Shown: in pieces, positions 1 to 6,931 of the stretch
Layout of the letters: each line of letters opens with the position of its first letter
Numbering within the stretch: position 1 is the stretch's first letter
Assembly: GCF_004345265.1 (NCBI RefSeq)
Contig: NZ_SLUM01000034.1
Location: 1 to 33,772, forward strand
Length of the DNA: 33,772 nt
DNA from: Allofournierella massiliensis
GTDB taxonomy: Bacteria; Bacillota; Clostridia; Oscillospirales; Ruminococcaceae
Direction: 5' to 3'
Program-made: the position numbers and the translations under genes
Notes under the pieces: model-generated
The model's input: the letters and a program-made list of their open reading frames with translations, nothing else
What the model was told of the DNA's origin: nothing
Database searches by the model: none

Positions 1-35
1 GCTCTACACTCAACTTCTGTTTGTACTGCATAACA

Positions 36-91
36 ATGCTCCCCCTATGATTGACAGCGTTTTATTTCACTGTCTCTCATAGAGGGAGCAT
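36..91. repeat. 56-bp two-tier imperfect palindrome
   Basis: Arms ATGCTCCCCCTATGA (36-50) and TCATAGAGGGAGCAT (77-91) pair with one mismatch. An inner stem GACAG (53-57) / CTGTC (70-74) continues after a symmetrical 2-nt internal loop. There is no T-run after it, so it is not a typical intrinsic terminator. It may be a transposon-end hairpin or a small palindromic repeat near the left edge of the mobile element. Its role is unknown. Confidence 0.6.
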
Positions 92-140
92 ATCATATTG
101 CCCGGAGCAGGTGTTTTAAATTATTAGGGACAACTCCCAC

Positions 141-191
141 CTCTTTCTAACAATGATTATAATAATGATTAGAATGGATTGTTAGAAAGAG
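141..191. repeat. 14-bp perfect inverted repeat with AT-rich loop
   Basis: CTCTTTCTAACAAT (141-154) pairs perfectly with ATTGTTAGAAAGAG (178-191). The loop is AT-rich, holds AATGATTA twice, and contains TTATAATAATGATTA (157-171), which resembles a PerR/Fur-type box at most positions. It lies just beyond the 3' end of the leftward DUF7695-like gene but has no T-run on that strand, so I do not call it a terminator. Confidence 0.55.
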
Positions 192-238
192 AGGCTCTGT
201 GCAGGAAGATAAAACCACCGGTTTAGGTGAGGTATAGT

Positions 239-442
239 TTATTCCGCGTCCTCAACCTCTTCCGTAACGCTCAGATCCTCGAAATCTTCCGGGGAGTTTT
301 TGAAGCAGCGGCGCAGGTATTCGTGTCCGCCGTCCACTGCGACGGTTTTACAGGAGCAGAATTTGAAATCGTGCACGGTTTCCGATTCAATCACATCTCC
401 GCAGAATTTGCACCGGATGGCATTTCGGATAATCTTTTTCAT
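239..442 (-). CDS. DUF7695-like small zinc-binding-type protein
   Basis: A 67-aa protein with a CxxC (C11, C14) and a later CxC (C29, C31), an arrangement expected to bind zinc, followed by an AVDGG segment and an acidic tail. The pattern matches the DUF7695 family as I remember it from Clostridia and their phages; the function is not established. I chose the ATG at 442 because GGAAG sits 7 nt upstream and the conserved part begins there. A longer reading frame from 529 would run into the upstream gene. It starts 29 nt after the stop of the DUF6076-like gene, so the two are probably cotranscribed as cargo or accessory genes of the mobile element. Confidence 0.7.
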   Translation of the reverse strand: MKKIIRNAIRCKFCGDVIESETVHDFKFCSCKTVAVDGGHEYLRRCFKNSPEDFEDLSVTEEVEDAE

Positions 443-471
443 TCCAGTTCTTCCATAAAGTTCCGTATCGT

Positions 472-2097
472 TCAATCCGTTTGCTTTCCCCTCTTCTTTT
501 TGGCCCATTCCGTTTTCTTTTGAGTCCATACATCGTCGAAGTGGTCGGTGAGCAGCTGCTCGAATGCCGCGGCATCAAAGTCTTCCCCTTCGGCGGAGAA
601 CTGCTGCACCAGCGGTTTCACCTCTGCCCGCCAGCATTTCATCACCTTGCTGCGGCGCTCGGCAGTAAGCCCTTCCACACGGGAAAGGCCGGTGTTGAGC
701 CGGTTGCCAATTTTGGTATAGAGTTTCAGGGCCGGGTTTTCCCGCTGGCTCTGTTCCGCCGCCTCGTCTGAGGCGGCTTTTTTGCAGGTGCATTTCCCCT
801 GATTGGGGGCTGTCCGGCTGCAATATTTTGCGGTTCCGCTGAAGGGCACGAACAGCTTGCCGCATCGCTGGCAGGGGCGGACGGTCTGGTGTTGGGCGCA
901 CATCTGCACGAATTCCGCCATCACCACCGAGGTAAGGCAATCTGCCACCAGATAGGAACGGCTGGCGATGTCCGGATGCTTTCGGGCTTTCGGATCTTCT
1001 TTCGGCATGGACAGTCGCCCCAGCATCCGCATGTGGAGCTTTTCGTACAGCCGGTTTCCTTCCACTGCGGCCCGGTGGTTGGTGATCAGTGCATCTCCAT
1101 AGCGGTAATCTGCCGGTTTTTCCGGGTCGGCATCCGCTGCGGCCAGTGTGTATTCCACCAGACTTGCAAGAGATGGTTGAAAACTTGCCAGCTGTTTCAG
1201 CTGACCGGCCAGCAGAGAAAGCGAGGTATACGCGGCGGCACTCAACTCCCGGTCATCCATATCGGCATAACTCACCATGGTTGCATCCGGCCTGGGCCAG
1301 CAGGTCAGATACCGTTCCACACACTCGCTGGACTGTTCCAGCGCATAGCAGAGCTGGATCTCCTGATGGAGAATCCTGCCGAATCCATTTGCCATAACCA
1401 GGCCCAGTTCTTCCGGGGTCAGGTTGTGGAAACCCAGCCTTTTCAGCATCTGGTGGTAAACGTCCGAGGCAGCCTGGGTGCAATACCGCTCCAGCAAGGT
1501 CTGCATGGCCGGATAATCCCCCAGCGCGGTTTGGATTTCCTGATACAGCCGGGCCAGCTGATAATAAAGGGCCTGCTCCGGATGCTCCAATGCCTGCCGG
1601 ATGCTGCGGCCCGGTTGTTTCGGTTCCGGTTGGGGCTCCACAGAGCGCGCCTCTTCCGGCGCTTTGGAGAACCGGCTGAAAAACGATCTGCGTTTTTTCG
1701 TCTCGGCAGCAGCGGGTTCAGCTGGTTCCGGGGGCTGGTAATTCCGCCAGTCCGTCTGTTCCAGCAACTCCGCGTTTACCGAAATCGCACACCCGGAAAA
1801 CTGCTGGAGCAGCGACTGGGCTTTCTGGTAGAATTCCTGCCAGGGCATATCCAGCCCGGCAAATACCAGATCGCCCAAAGCACAGGATTCTTCGATCCAG
1901 ATCCGGGCCTGGTTGTGTTCCACATACTCTGGATCTTTCATGCTCTGCTGAATCTGGTTCATGGCTTCGATTACAGATCTCCGTTCCCCGCTTCGGCGGG
2001 GTTCTTTTTTTGTCTGCTCCGGGGGCGGATTGCGGTGTATCAGGGTGGGCAGACACAGCTGTTTTTCCTGAAAACGAAACACAAAACTTGTGGACAT
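472..2097 (-). CDS. DUF6076-like protein with C-terminal zinc-finger motif
   Basis: A 541-aa soluble protein. Residues 46-320 are mostly predicted helical, with a low-complexity Pro/Ala/Glu linker at about 120-165. The C-terminal third carries a Cys cluster (C409, C412, C426, C436, C438) in a CxxC...YC...CxC arrangement, as in the DUF6076 family, which is frequent on Clostridia mobile elements; no activity is known to me. The start at 2097 has GAGG 8 nt upstream. It is the first gene of a leftward pair with the DUF7695-like gene. There is no transmembrane segment or signal peptide. It could be a DNA/RNA-binding accessory or defence-related protein, but nothing in the sequence proves this. The family call is moderate. 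Confidence 0.65.
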   Translation of the reverse strand: MSTSFVFRFQEKQLCLPTLIHRNPPPEQTKKEPRRSGERRSVIEAMNQIQQSMKDPEYVEHNQARIWIEESCALGDLVFAGLDMPWQEFYQKAQSLLQQFSGCAISVNAELLEQTDWRNYQPPEPAEPAAAETKKRRSFFSRFSKAPEEARSVEPQPEPKQPGRSIRQALEHPEQALYYQLARLYQEIQTALGDYPAMQTLLERYCTQAASDVYHQMLKRLGFHNLTPEELGLVMANGFGRILHQEIQLCYALEQSSECVERYLTCWPRPDATMVSYADMDDRELSAAAYTSLSLLAGQLKQLASFQPSLASLVEYTLAAADADPEKPADYRYGDALITNHRAAVEGNRLYEKLHMRMLGRLSMPKEDPKARKHPDIASRSYLVADCLTSVVMAEFVQMCAQHQTVRPCQRCGKLFVPFSGTAKYCSRTAPNQGKCTCKKAASDEAAEQSQRENPALKLYTKIGNRLNTGLSRVEGLTAERRSKVMKCWRAEVKPLVQQFSAEGEDFDAAAFEQLLTDHFDDVWTQKKTEWAKKKRGKQTD

Positions 2098-2127
2098 CGT
2101 AAAATCCTCGCTTTTTTGAAAACCTCA

Positions 2128-2155
2128 AAAAATGGCTCAACAAAGCCGTTTTTTT
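2128..2155 (-). terminator. Hairpin with T-run in the DUF6076-like gene leader (possible attenuator)
   Basis: GGCT (2134-2137) pairs with AGCC (2144-2147) and is flanked by an A-run on one side and a T-run on the other, giving a stem that extends through A-T pairs. Read leftward it ends in TTTTTT, about 30 nt before the start at 2097, so it could attenuate transcription of the leader. The GC part is only 4 bp, so it is weak. Confidence 0.4.
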
Positions 2156-2156
2156 A

Positions 2157-2197
2157 TGTGTATCGACACAAATTTATTGTGTAATTTCAACATTACA
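2157..2197. promoter_or_regulatory. Two tandem palindromes in the divergent control region
   Basis: TGTGTATCGACACA (2157-2170) is an inverted repeat with 5-bp arms. TGTAATTTCAACATTACA (2180-2197) has perfect 6-bp arms around a 6-nt spacer. Both lie between the divergent DUF6076-like and ATPase genes and look like operator sites for a dimeric regulator. No regulator gene is present in the element, and I could not place a convincing -35/-10 pair for either direction. Confidence 0.4.
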
Positions 2198-2308
2198 TGA
2201 ATTCAAGATAACACATATAGCATTTTCGGTCAAGCCGTGGTATCTTGTGTTCACGGCACCTTGACAACTGAATATCCATGTTCCCCAATGATCCGCGTTC
2301 CCGTCGCG

Positions 2309-2399
2309 GCCGCGCAGTCACGCAGGGCTATCATCCTGCCCGCTGCGCGGCGGGGCGGGTTCGTGAAATTTAATATTAATGGAGGTGACTCTCACGAAC
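2309..2399 (+). promoter_or_regulatory. Structured leader of the ATPase gene
   Basis: Two hairpins precede the ATPase frame. The first is nested: GCCGCGCAG (2309-2317) pairs with CTGCGCGGC (2343-2351), and inside it GCAGG (2322-2326) pairs with CCTGC (2335-2339). The second has perfect 8-bp arms GTTCGTGA (2359-2366) and TCACGAAC (2392-2399), with the ribosome site GGAGGTG (2381-2387) and the ATG at 2379 in its loop. The structure could control translation or be a protein/DNA-processing site. A TTGACA hexamer at 2261-2266 lies upstream but has no good -10 at 17 nt. Confidence 0.5.
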
Positions 2400-3359
2400 G
2401 ACCAAGAAATCCTCTGCTTTGCAGACATTCCAACCGAGGAGGTGAACTGGCTTTGGTATCCTTACATTCCCTATGGAAAAATTACGATTTTACAGGGCGA
2501 CCCGGGCTGCGGCAAAACCATGGTGGCGCTGTCGCTGGCGGCAATGCTTTCCACCGGGGCTGCTCTCCCCTTTTCCCCGCAGGCAAACGAACCGATTACA
2601 ATTCTTTACCAGACGTCGGAAGATGGAATTGCCGACACCATAAAGCCCCGTCTGGAGCGGGCGCAGGCAGACTGCACCCGCATCAAGATCATCGACGAGT
2701 CAAAAACGCCACTGCGTTTCGATGACACCCGGCTGGAAGCCGCCGTCCGGCAGGAAAATGCCCGGCTTCTGATTCTGGACCCGCTTTCCGCGTACATTGG
2801 CGAATCGGTCAGCATGAACCAGGCCAACGAGGTGCGCAGCGCCTTCCGTAGCCTGTACTCCATGGCCCAGCGCACCGGCTGCGCCGTCCTGATCGTGGCA
2901 CATATGAACAAGATGAACGGGACCTCGGCTTTATACCGCACCAGCGGTTCTATTGATGTGGCCGGTGCGGTGCGCTCCATCCTCACAGTGACCCAATACC
3001 GCAAGTCCCCCACCCAGCGGGTGCTGGTGCCGGTCAAGAGCAATCTTGCCCCCGCAGGCAATGGACTGCTGCTGGAGGTGACCGACCATGTGGAGTGGCT
3101 CGATCAGCTGGAAGAAGCGGATGCAGACCAGCTGCTGAACGGCAATCAGGGGCCGGCTGCGCCCACAAAACAGCAGCAGGCGGAACAAGGGCTTTTGCAG
3201 CTGCTGCAAAATGGCCCGGTGAGTCACAAGGATATCATTCTGCATTTTTCCCGGCAGGGCATCAGCAAACGGACCGTGGAGCTGGCTAAGAGCAATCTGC
3301 CCATCAAGAGCATTCGAATCAAAGACGGCTGGCTGTGGCAGCTGGAAGAACAACCATGA
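2379..3359 (+). CDS. RecA/RepA-like AAA ATPase (AAA_25 type)
   Basis: A 326-aa soluble P-loop ATPase. The Walker A motif GDPGCGKT is at residues 40-47, preceded by the typical NWLWYPYIPYGK lead-in. Walker B LLILD is at 130-134, and an AHMNK sensor-like segment follows at 174-178. The C-terminal 60 residues look like a winged-helix DNA-binding region. The family is a hexameric RepA/RecA-like helicase or primase-associated ATPase carried by plasmids, phages and integrative elements, and probably helps process or replicate element DNA. The start is uncertain: the perfect ribosome site GGAGG (2381-2385) lies inside the first codons of the ATG frame, so a non-ATG start (GTG 2385, or ACG 2394 at 8 nt spacing) is possible. 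Confidence 0.85.
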   Translation: MEVTLTNDQEILCFADIPTEEVNWLWYPYIPYGKITILQGDPGCGKTMVALSLAAMLSTGAALPFSPQANEPITILYQTSEDGIADTIKPRLERAQADCTRIKIIDESKTPLRFDDTRLEAAVRQENARLLILDPLSAYIGESVSMNQANEVRSAFRSLYSMAQRTGCAVLIVAHMNKMNGTSALYRTSGSIDVAGAVRSILTVTQYRKSPTQRVLVPVKSNLAPAGNGLLLEVTDHVEWLDQLEEADADQLLNGNQGPAAPTKQQQAEQGLLQLLQNGPVSHKDIILHFSRQGISKRTVELAKSNLPIKSIRIKDGWLWQLEEQP

Positions 3360-3439
3360 AATTACGCAGCGCATCATGTGAAGGCAGCAAAAACTGCTGA
3401 CTCGTGCATTGTTGCGTTGTTGCAATAGAGGAACCATTG

Positions 3440-3784
3440 ATGAAAAAGAAAGAAGTAAAAATCCGTCTGACCGAAGGCGAGCTGGCCCGCCTGAATGACA
3501 ATGTGGCCAAAACCGGCCTGTCCCGGGAAACCTATCTCCGCCTGCTGATCTCACACCGGGTACCGGTGGAGCTTCCGCCTGCTGATTACCGGGCGCTGAT
3601 GCGCCAGCTCCGGCAGATTCAGCTCTGCCTGACCAATGCCCCGGCGCGGCCGGGAAACGGCACTGATCCCTTTGCTCTGCAAAACACCTTGCAGGCTCTG
3701 GACCACACCCTGCTGGCGATGCAGCACGCGGTGTTGCCCCGGCAGGCCATCCCCATGGAAAGCGCGGCGAGCAACAATGCCTGA
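3440..3784 (+). CDS. MobC-like ribbon-helix-helix relaxosome protein
   Basis: A 114-aa protein. Residues 1-45 fit a ribbon-helix-helix DNA-binding fold: a basic beta strand KKKEVKIRLTEGEL, then two helices ending ETYLRLLIS. A PPADYRALMRQLRQI segment follows, typical of MobC/MobB accessory proteins, which bind near oriT and help the relaxase. The rest of the C-terminal part is short and less typical. The start at 3440 has GAGG about 9 nt upstream; an ATG at 3404 lacks such a site. It lies 80 nt after the ATPase gene and overlaps the next small gene by 8 nt. With no relaxase in the element, it may instead act as a regulator or recombination accessory. Confidence 0.65.
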   Translation: MKKKEVKIRLTEGELARLNDNVAKTGLSRETYLRLLISHRVPVELPPADYRALMRQLRQIQLCLTNAPARPGNGTDPFALQNTLQALDHTLLAMQHAVLPRQAIPMESAASNNA

Positions 3785-3914
3785 TGCCGTGGTGGATTCC
3801 CGTTACATTGCCCTCAAGCTGATCGCCCTGCTGTATGAGCAGGGAGCCATCAACCGGGCGACCTACGAATGCGTCTGCGCCACCTATGGCGCACCGCCCT
3901 CGTCCGAACATTGA
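3777..3914 (+). CDS. 45-aa small protein, SHOCT-like helical segment
   Basis: A 45-aa frame whose ATG lies 8 nt inside the end of the MobC-like gene (ATG and TGA share ATGCCTGA), suggesting translational coupling. Residues 10-38 (ALKLIALLYEQGAINRATY) resemble the two-helix 'short C-terminal' or SHOCT-like segments often found as tiny proteins beside recombinases in Clostridia integrative elements. No function is known to me. It has no strong ribosome site of its own, as expected for a coupled gene. I consider it real from its position and the protein-like sequence, but the family link is tentative. Confidence 0.55.
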   Translation: MPDAVVDSRYIALKLIALLYEQGAINRATYECVCATYGAPPSSEH

Positions 3915-3986
3915 ATTGGAATTTGTACATTTCTCAGGGAGAAAAAGCTGCGCTACAATGGGCGCATACAAAAGGAGGACAGTTCT

Positions 3987-5903
3987 ATGAACAACATCAA
4001 ACAAGACCGGGCCCGCCCGCGCAAGGTGGTATTTTACGGGCGGGTATCCACTGAACATGAGGCTCAAATTTCCGCACTGGACAATCAGATGGAATGGTAT
4101 CAGGAGCTGGCCTCCAGCCATCCCAACTGGACAGTGGTGGATCAGTATGTGGACGAGGGCATCACCGGAACGCAGGCGAAAAAACGGCCATCCTTTCTGC
4201 GGATGATCGAGGACGCCAAAAGCGGAAAATTCGACCTGATCGTCACCCGCGAGGTCTGCCGCTTTGCCCGGAACACGGTGGACACCCTTTCCTACACCCG
4301 GGAACTGGCCAAGCTGGGCGTGGAGGTTTACTTTGCCGCCGACGGCATCTGGACCATGGACAACGACGGTGAGCTCCGCCTGTCGCTGATGGCCACGCTG
4401 GCCCAGGAGGAAAGCCGCAAGATCAGTGAACGGGTGCTGGCCGGGCAGCGGATGAGCCGGGAAAAGAAGGTGCTGTACGGCAACGGAAATATTCTGGGCT
4501 ATGACCTGGACAAGGCCAACAACACCTACGTCATCAACGAGGAGCAGGCCGAAACCGTGCGGATGATTTTTGAGCAGTACGCCACCGGGGACGGCCTGAC
4601 CAAGGTGGCCAAAACCTTGATGGAAAAGGGGCGCAAGGACGGGGCCGGGCATGTGAACTGGGATGCCAGCAAGGTGACCCGGGTGCTGCGGAAAGCCACC
4701 TACATGGGCTACTGCGTGTACAACCGGTCCCGGACGGTGGATTATCTGGAGCACCGGCGGGTGAACAACACCGACGAGGATACCTATGTGATGGTGAAGG
4801 GGGATTTCCCCGCCATCATCGACGAAGAGCTGTGGTACAAATGCAATGCCATCCGGAAAGGGCGCACCCGCCACCTGCTGGACGAAAACGGAAAGCCACG
4901 CCGGTATGGCGGCACCATCGCAAAAAACGTGTGGGTCACCAAGCTGGTGTGCAGCTGTGGGGCAAAATTCCGCCGCTGTCTGTGGCAGACCAAGGCGGAC
5001 GGTACCCAGACCTGGGGCTTTGAGTGCTACCGCCACACCAAGCGCAGCCTTCAGTTTTTGCAGCAGCACGGACTGCCGGAGGGACTCTGTGATTTAAAGG
5101 ATTTTCCGGAGTGGAAGCTGGAGCTGATGGCGGTGAAAATCTTTGAAGCCGTGTGGGGCAGTCGCCGGGAGGCGGTTCTGGAGGCCTGCCGGATGCTGAG
5201 TGCCTGCTACCAGCGGGAGACCGCCGATCCGGCCAAGCTGAACGCACTGGACAAACGCATCGACGGACTGAACGAAAAGCTGAACAACCTGATTCTGATG
5301 AAGGCATCCAACCAGATCACCCTGAAGCAGTTTCTGGAACAGAGCAACGAGATCAGCGCCCAGCAGAGCCGGGCCACCCGGGAGCGGGAGGAGCTGCTGG
5401 CCCGAGAAAGCCAGGACGGCGGGCTGGACATCGACGCCATCGAGGCTTCCCTGTGCGAAGCGGTGACCTTCACCGACGGCAAGGTGAGCGAGTGGTTCAT
5501 TCAGACCTTTGTGAAGAAGGTGGTTCCCATGGACGGCACCCGGTTTGCCTGGGTGCTGGATCTGGCCCCGCAGCCCCAGACGGTTTTCTGCGAAGCCACC
5601 GGGCGAAAGGAATACCCCCGCATCTCGCTGGAAAGCAATTTATTCCCGGGCGCATGGCCCGACATACAAGACGAACCTCCCGATCGGCCCTTCCTGCTGG
5701 ATCGGGAGGGAAACCCGAATGGGGACATATCAGCGGCAGAATTGGAACAGGGCAGGCAGCCATCAAGAACCCCCGGAAGTAATCCGATCGGGCTCATGCA
5801 GATGACGCTGCACTTTGAGGACGCCCATGCGTTCCAGAAAGCGCGAAATTGCGTGGTAAAGCCCAGTCGATGGCATGACATCGACCTGGAAGTATACCTG
5901 TAA
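3987..5903 (+). CDS. Large serine recombinase (site-specific integrase)
   Basis: A 638-aa enzyme that would integrate and excise the element. The resolvase catalytic domain is at residues 14-160, with the nucleophile Ser21 in YGRVST and the REVCRFARN segment at 88-96. The recombinase DNA-binding domain is at about 165-300. A zinc ribbon (C322, C324, C331, C347) and a coiled coil at about 415-475 follow. The length is within the range of large serine recombinases. The start at 3987 has AGGAGG 9-10 nt upstream, and a TACAAT hexamer at 3954-3959 could be its -10. The last 85-90 residues (after 550) are Pro/Asp-rich and unlike a normal family tail, perhaps from reading into attachment-site sequence. 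It ends just before a terminator and the chromosomal-type genes. Confidence 0.92.
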   Translation: MNNIKQDRARPRKVVFYGRVSTEHEAQISALDNQMEWYQELASSHPNWTVVDQYVDEGITGTQAKKRPSFLRMIEDAKSGKFDLIVTREVCRFARNTVDTLSYTRELAKLGVEVYFAADGIWTMDNDGELRLSLMATLAQEESRKISERVLAGQRMSREKKVLYGNGNILGYDLDKANNTYVINEEQAETVRMIFEQYATGDGLTKVAKTLMEKGRKDGAGHVNWDASKVTRVLRKATYMGYCVYNRSRTVDYLEHRRVNNTDEDTYVMVKGDFPAIIDEELWYKCNAIRKGRTRHLLDENGKPRRYGGTIAKNVWVTKLVCSCGAKFRRCLWQTKADGTQTWGFECYRHTKRSLQFLQQHGLPEGLCDLKDFPEWKLELMAVKIFEAVWGSRREAVLEACRMLSACYQRETADPAKLNALDKRIDGLNEKLNNLILMKASNQITLKQFLEQSNEISAQQSRATREREELLARESQDGGLDIDAIEASLCEAVTFTDGKVSEWFIQTFVKKVVPMDGTRFAWVLDLAPQPQTVFCEATGRKEYPRISLESNLFPGAWPDIQDEPPDRPFLLDREGNPNGDISAAELEQGRQPSRTPGSNPIGLMQMTLHFEDAHAFQKARNCVVKPSRWHDIDLEVYL

Positions 5904-5909
5904 TACGCC

Positions 5910-5950
5910 AATCCCCCTGCCGCTGACAAACAGCGCAGGGGGATTTTTTC
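5910..5950 (+). terminator. Intrinsic terminator after the recombinase
   Basis: The arm AATCCCCCTGC-CGCTG pairs with CAGCGCAGGGGGATT around ACAAA, with one bulged base, and is followed by TTTTTT. It lies 6 nt after the recombinase stop codon and closes the rightward transcript of the mobile element. Confidence 0.88.
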
Positions 5951-6027
5951 TACGATGACATGCTGGAGAAAACGGCATGCTCCTGCCGTGTGAGGAATGG
6001 CCAAGAAAGCACGCGGAGATGTGAGTC

Positions 6028-6062
6028 AAAAAAGGGGTACCTTCTGGTAGGTACCCCTTTTT
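6028..6062. terminator. Bidirectional terminator
   Basis: GGGGTACC and GGTACCCC form a perfect stem around TTCTGGTA, with A-run and T-run flanks on both sides. Read leftward it ends the MBL-hydrolase/YdjC transcript (stop at 6137). Read rightward it backs up the recombinase terminator. Confidence 0.85.
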
Positions 6063-6136
6063 GAGCATATATGAAAGATTGTCTGGAGTTTGTTCAAAAG
6101 GATGATTCGGTCGGCAGGAAATGCCGGATTGCCTTA

Positions 6137-6913
6137 TTACGACGATGTTTGGTTACTGATTCGGTCAGCGAGATAAACAACCCGAATTGGACCGTTCTGC
6201 AGGGCAAGGGCTTCGCCCACGAGAGTCTGAATCCGATCACCCTGAGCAGTGCCGCGGCAGATCTGCTGTGCCGCCTGCTGGAACAGATCCAGAATATCCG
6301 GTGTCAGGGGAACGGAATGATGGGAAGGCCAGACCAGATCAAAGCGGGGGCGGTACTGCTGCAGGCGGGCAATGCTTTCGGCATAGGTTTCAACGGTGGT
6401 CGAGCCTTCCATATTGAGTAACACATCCGCTCGGCAGCAGGTATCACCGGTGAAGATCCAGCGCCTGTCCGGATCCAGCAGTGCGATTGCGCCAGGAGTA
6501 TGGCCCGGAGTGGGAATCAGCTCCAGGGTGCGCCTGCCGAGTGAAATGGTATCGGTGCCGTCGATCCAGGCGATTCGAGTGCATGCGGCAGGGAAATGGT
6601 ATTGGGGAAACTGAGCCAGCAGTTCCGGACTGGTGTGAAGTCGGTACATCTCCTGATCCGCCCGGGGAATCATTACCCGGTCAAACAGACCGTTGCCTCC
6701 GATGTGATCAAAATGGGCGTGTGTGTTCAGAACCTGCACCGGCAGTTGGGTGAGTCCGGCAACAAGTTTGCGCAGATCAATCTGACCCAACCCGGTATCC
6801 AGTAGCAGAGCGGACTGTTCACCCTCCAGAAGATACAAATACACGCTGGAGGTTTCGTCGTATTCCTCAATGCGCCAGGTATGGGCGTCCAGTTCAAAAA
6901 CGCGGTAATTCAT
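6137..6913 (-). CDS. Metallo-beta-lactamase-fold hydrolase
   Basis: A 258-aa cytoplasmic protein with the full MBL metal-binding set: THAHFDH (H65, H67, D69, H70), PTPGHTPG (H138), FTGDTC (D157) and PSHH (H198/H199). This predicts a dinuclear zinc hydrolase of the glyoxalase II-like group; the substrate cannot be read from the sequence. It starts 18 nt after the stop of the YdjC-like deacetylase gene, so the two form an operon. Given the neighbours, a role in hydrolysing an ester, thioester or lactone linked to an imported glycan is plausible but unproven. No signal peptide is present. Confidence 0.85.
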   Translation of the reverse strand: MNYRVFELDAHTWRIEEYDETSSVYLYLLEGEQSALLLDTGLGQIDLRKLVAGLTQLPVQVLNTHAHFDHIGGNGLFDRVMIPRADQEMYRLHTSPELLAQFPQYHFPAACTRIAWIDGTDTISLGRRTLELIPTPGHTPGAIALLDPDRRWIFTGDTCCRADVLLNMEGSTTVETYAESIARLQQYRPRFDLVWPSHHSVPLTPDILDLFQQAAQQICRGTAQGDRIQTLVGEALALQNGPIRVVYLADRISNQTSS

Positions 6914-6931
6914 TGCAGCAGATTCCTTTCG

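Larger units (their letters stand above)
239..5950. mobile_element. Small integrative element with serine recombinase, lacking a relaxase
   Basis: This is one compact unit: two leftward genes for Cys-rich proteins (DUF7695-like, DUF6076-like) and rightward genes for a RecA/RepA-like ATPase, a MobC-like RHH protein, a 45-aa protein and a large serine recombinase. The recombinase lies next to the boundary with chromosomal-type genes, as is usual for integrases. A MobC homologue normally assists a relaxase, and no relaxase fits between 3784 and 3987, so this looks like a stripped-down mobilizable element. The limits are approximate. No convincing flanking direct repeats were found by eye, and the left end could lie before the window. 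Confidence 0.6.

Noticed and set aside
889-2184. 431-aa plus-strand open frame opposite the DUF6076-like gene
   Set aside because: It lacks a ribosome site and domain signs; the minus-strand frame has the Cys motif and a good start.
2931-5069. 712-aa minus-strand open frame opposite the mobility genes
   Set aside because: It is antisense to the ATPase and recombinase, which carry Walker and Ser-recombinase motifs; no domain is recognisable in it.
36-5983. Short direct repeats (ATGCTCC at 36 and 5977; GAGCATAT at 86 and 6063) as attachment sites
   Set aside because: Matches of 7-8 bp are expected by chance in regions of this size, and one copy lies beyond the chromosomal terminator. I could not support att sites by eye.
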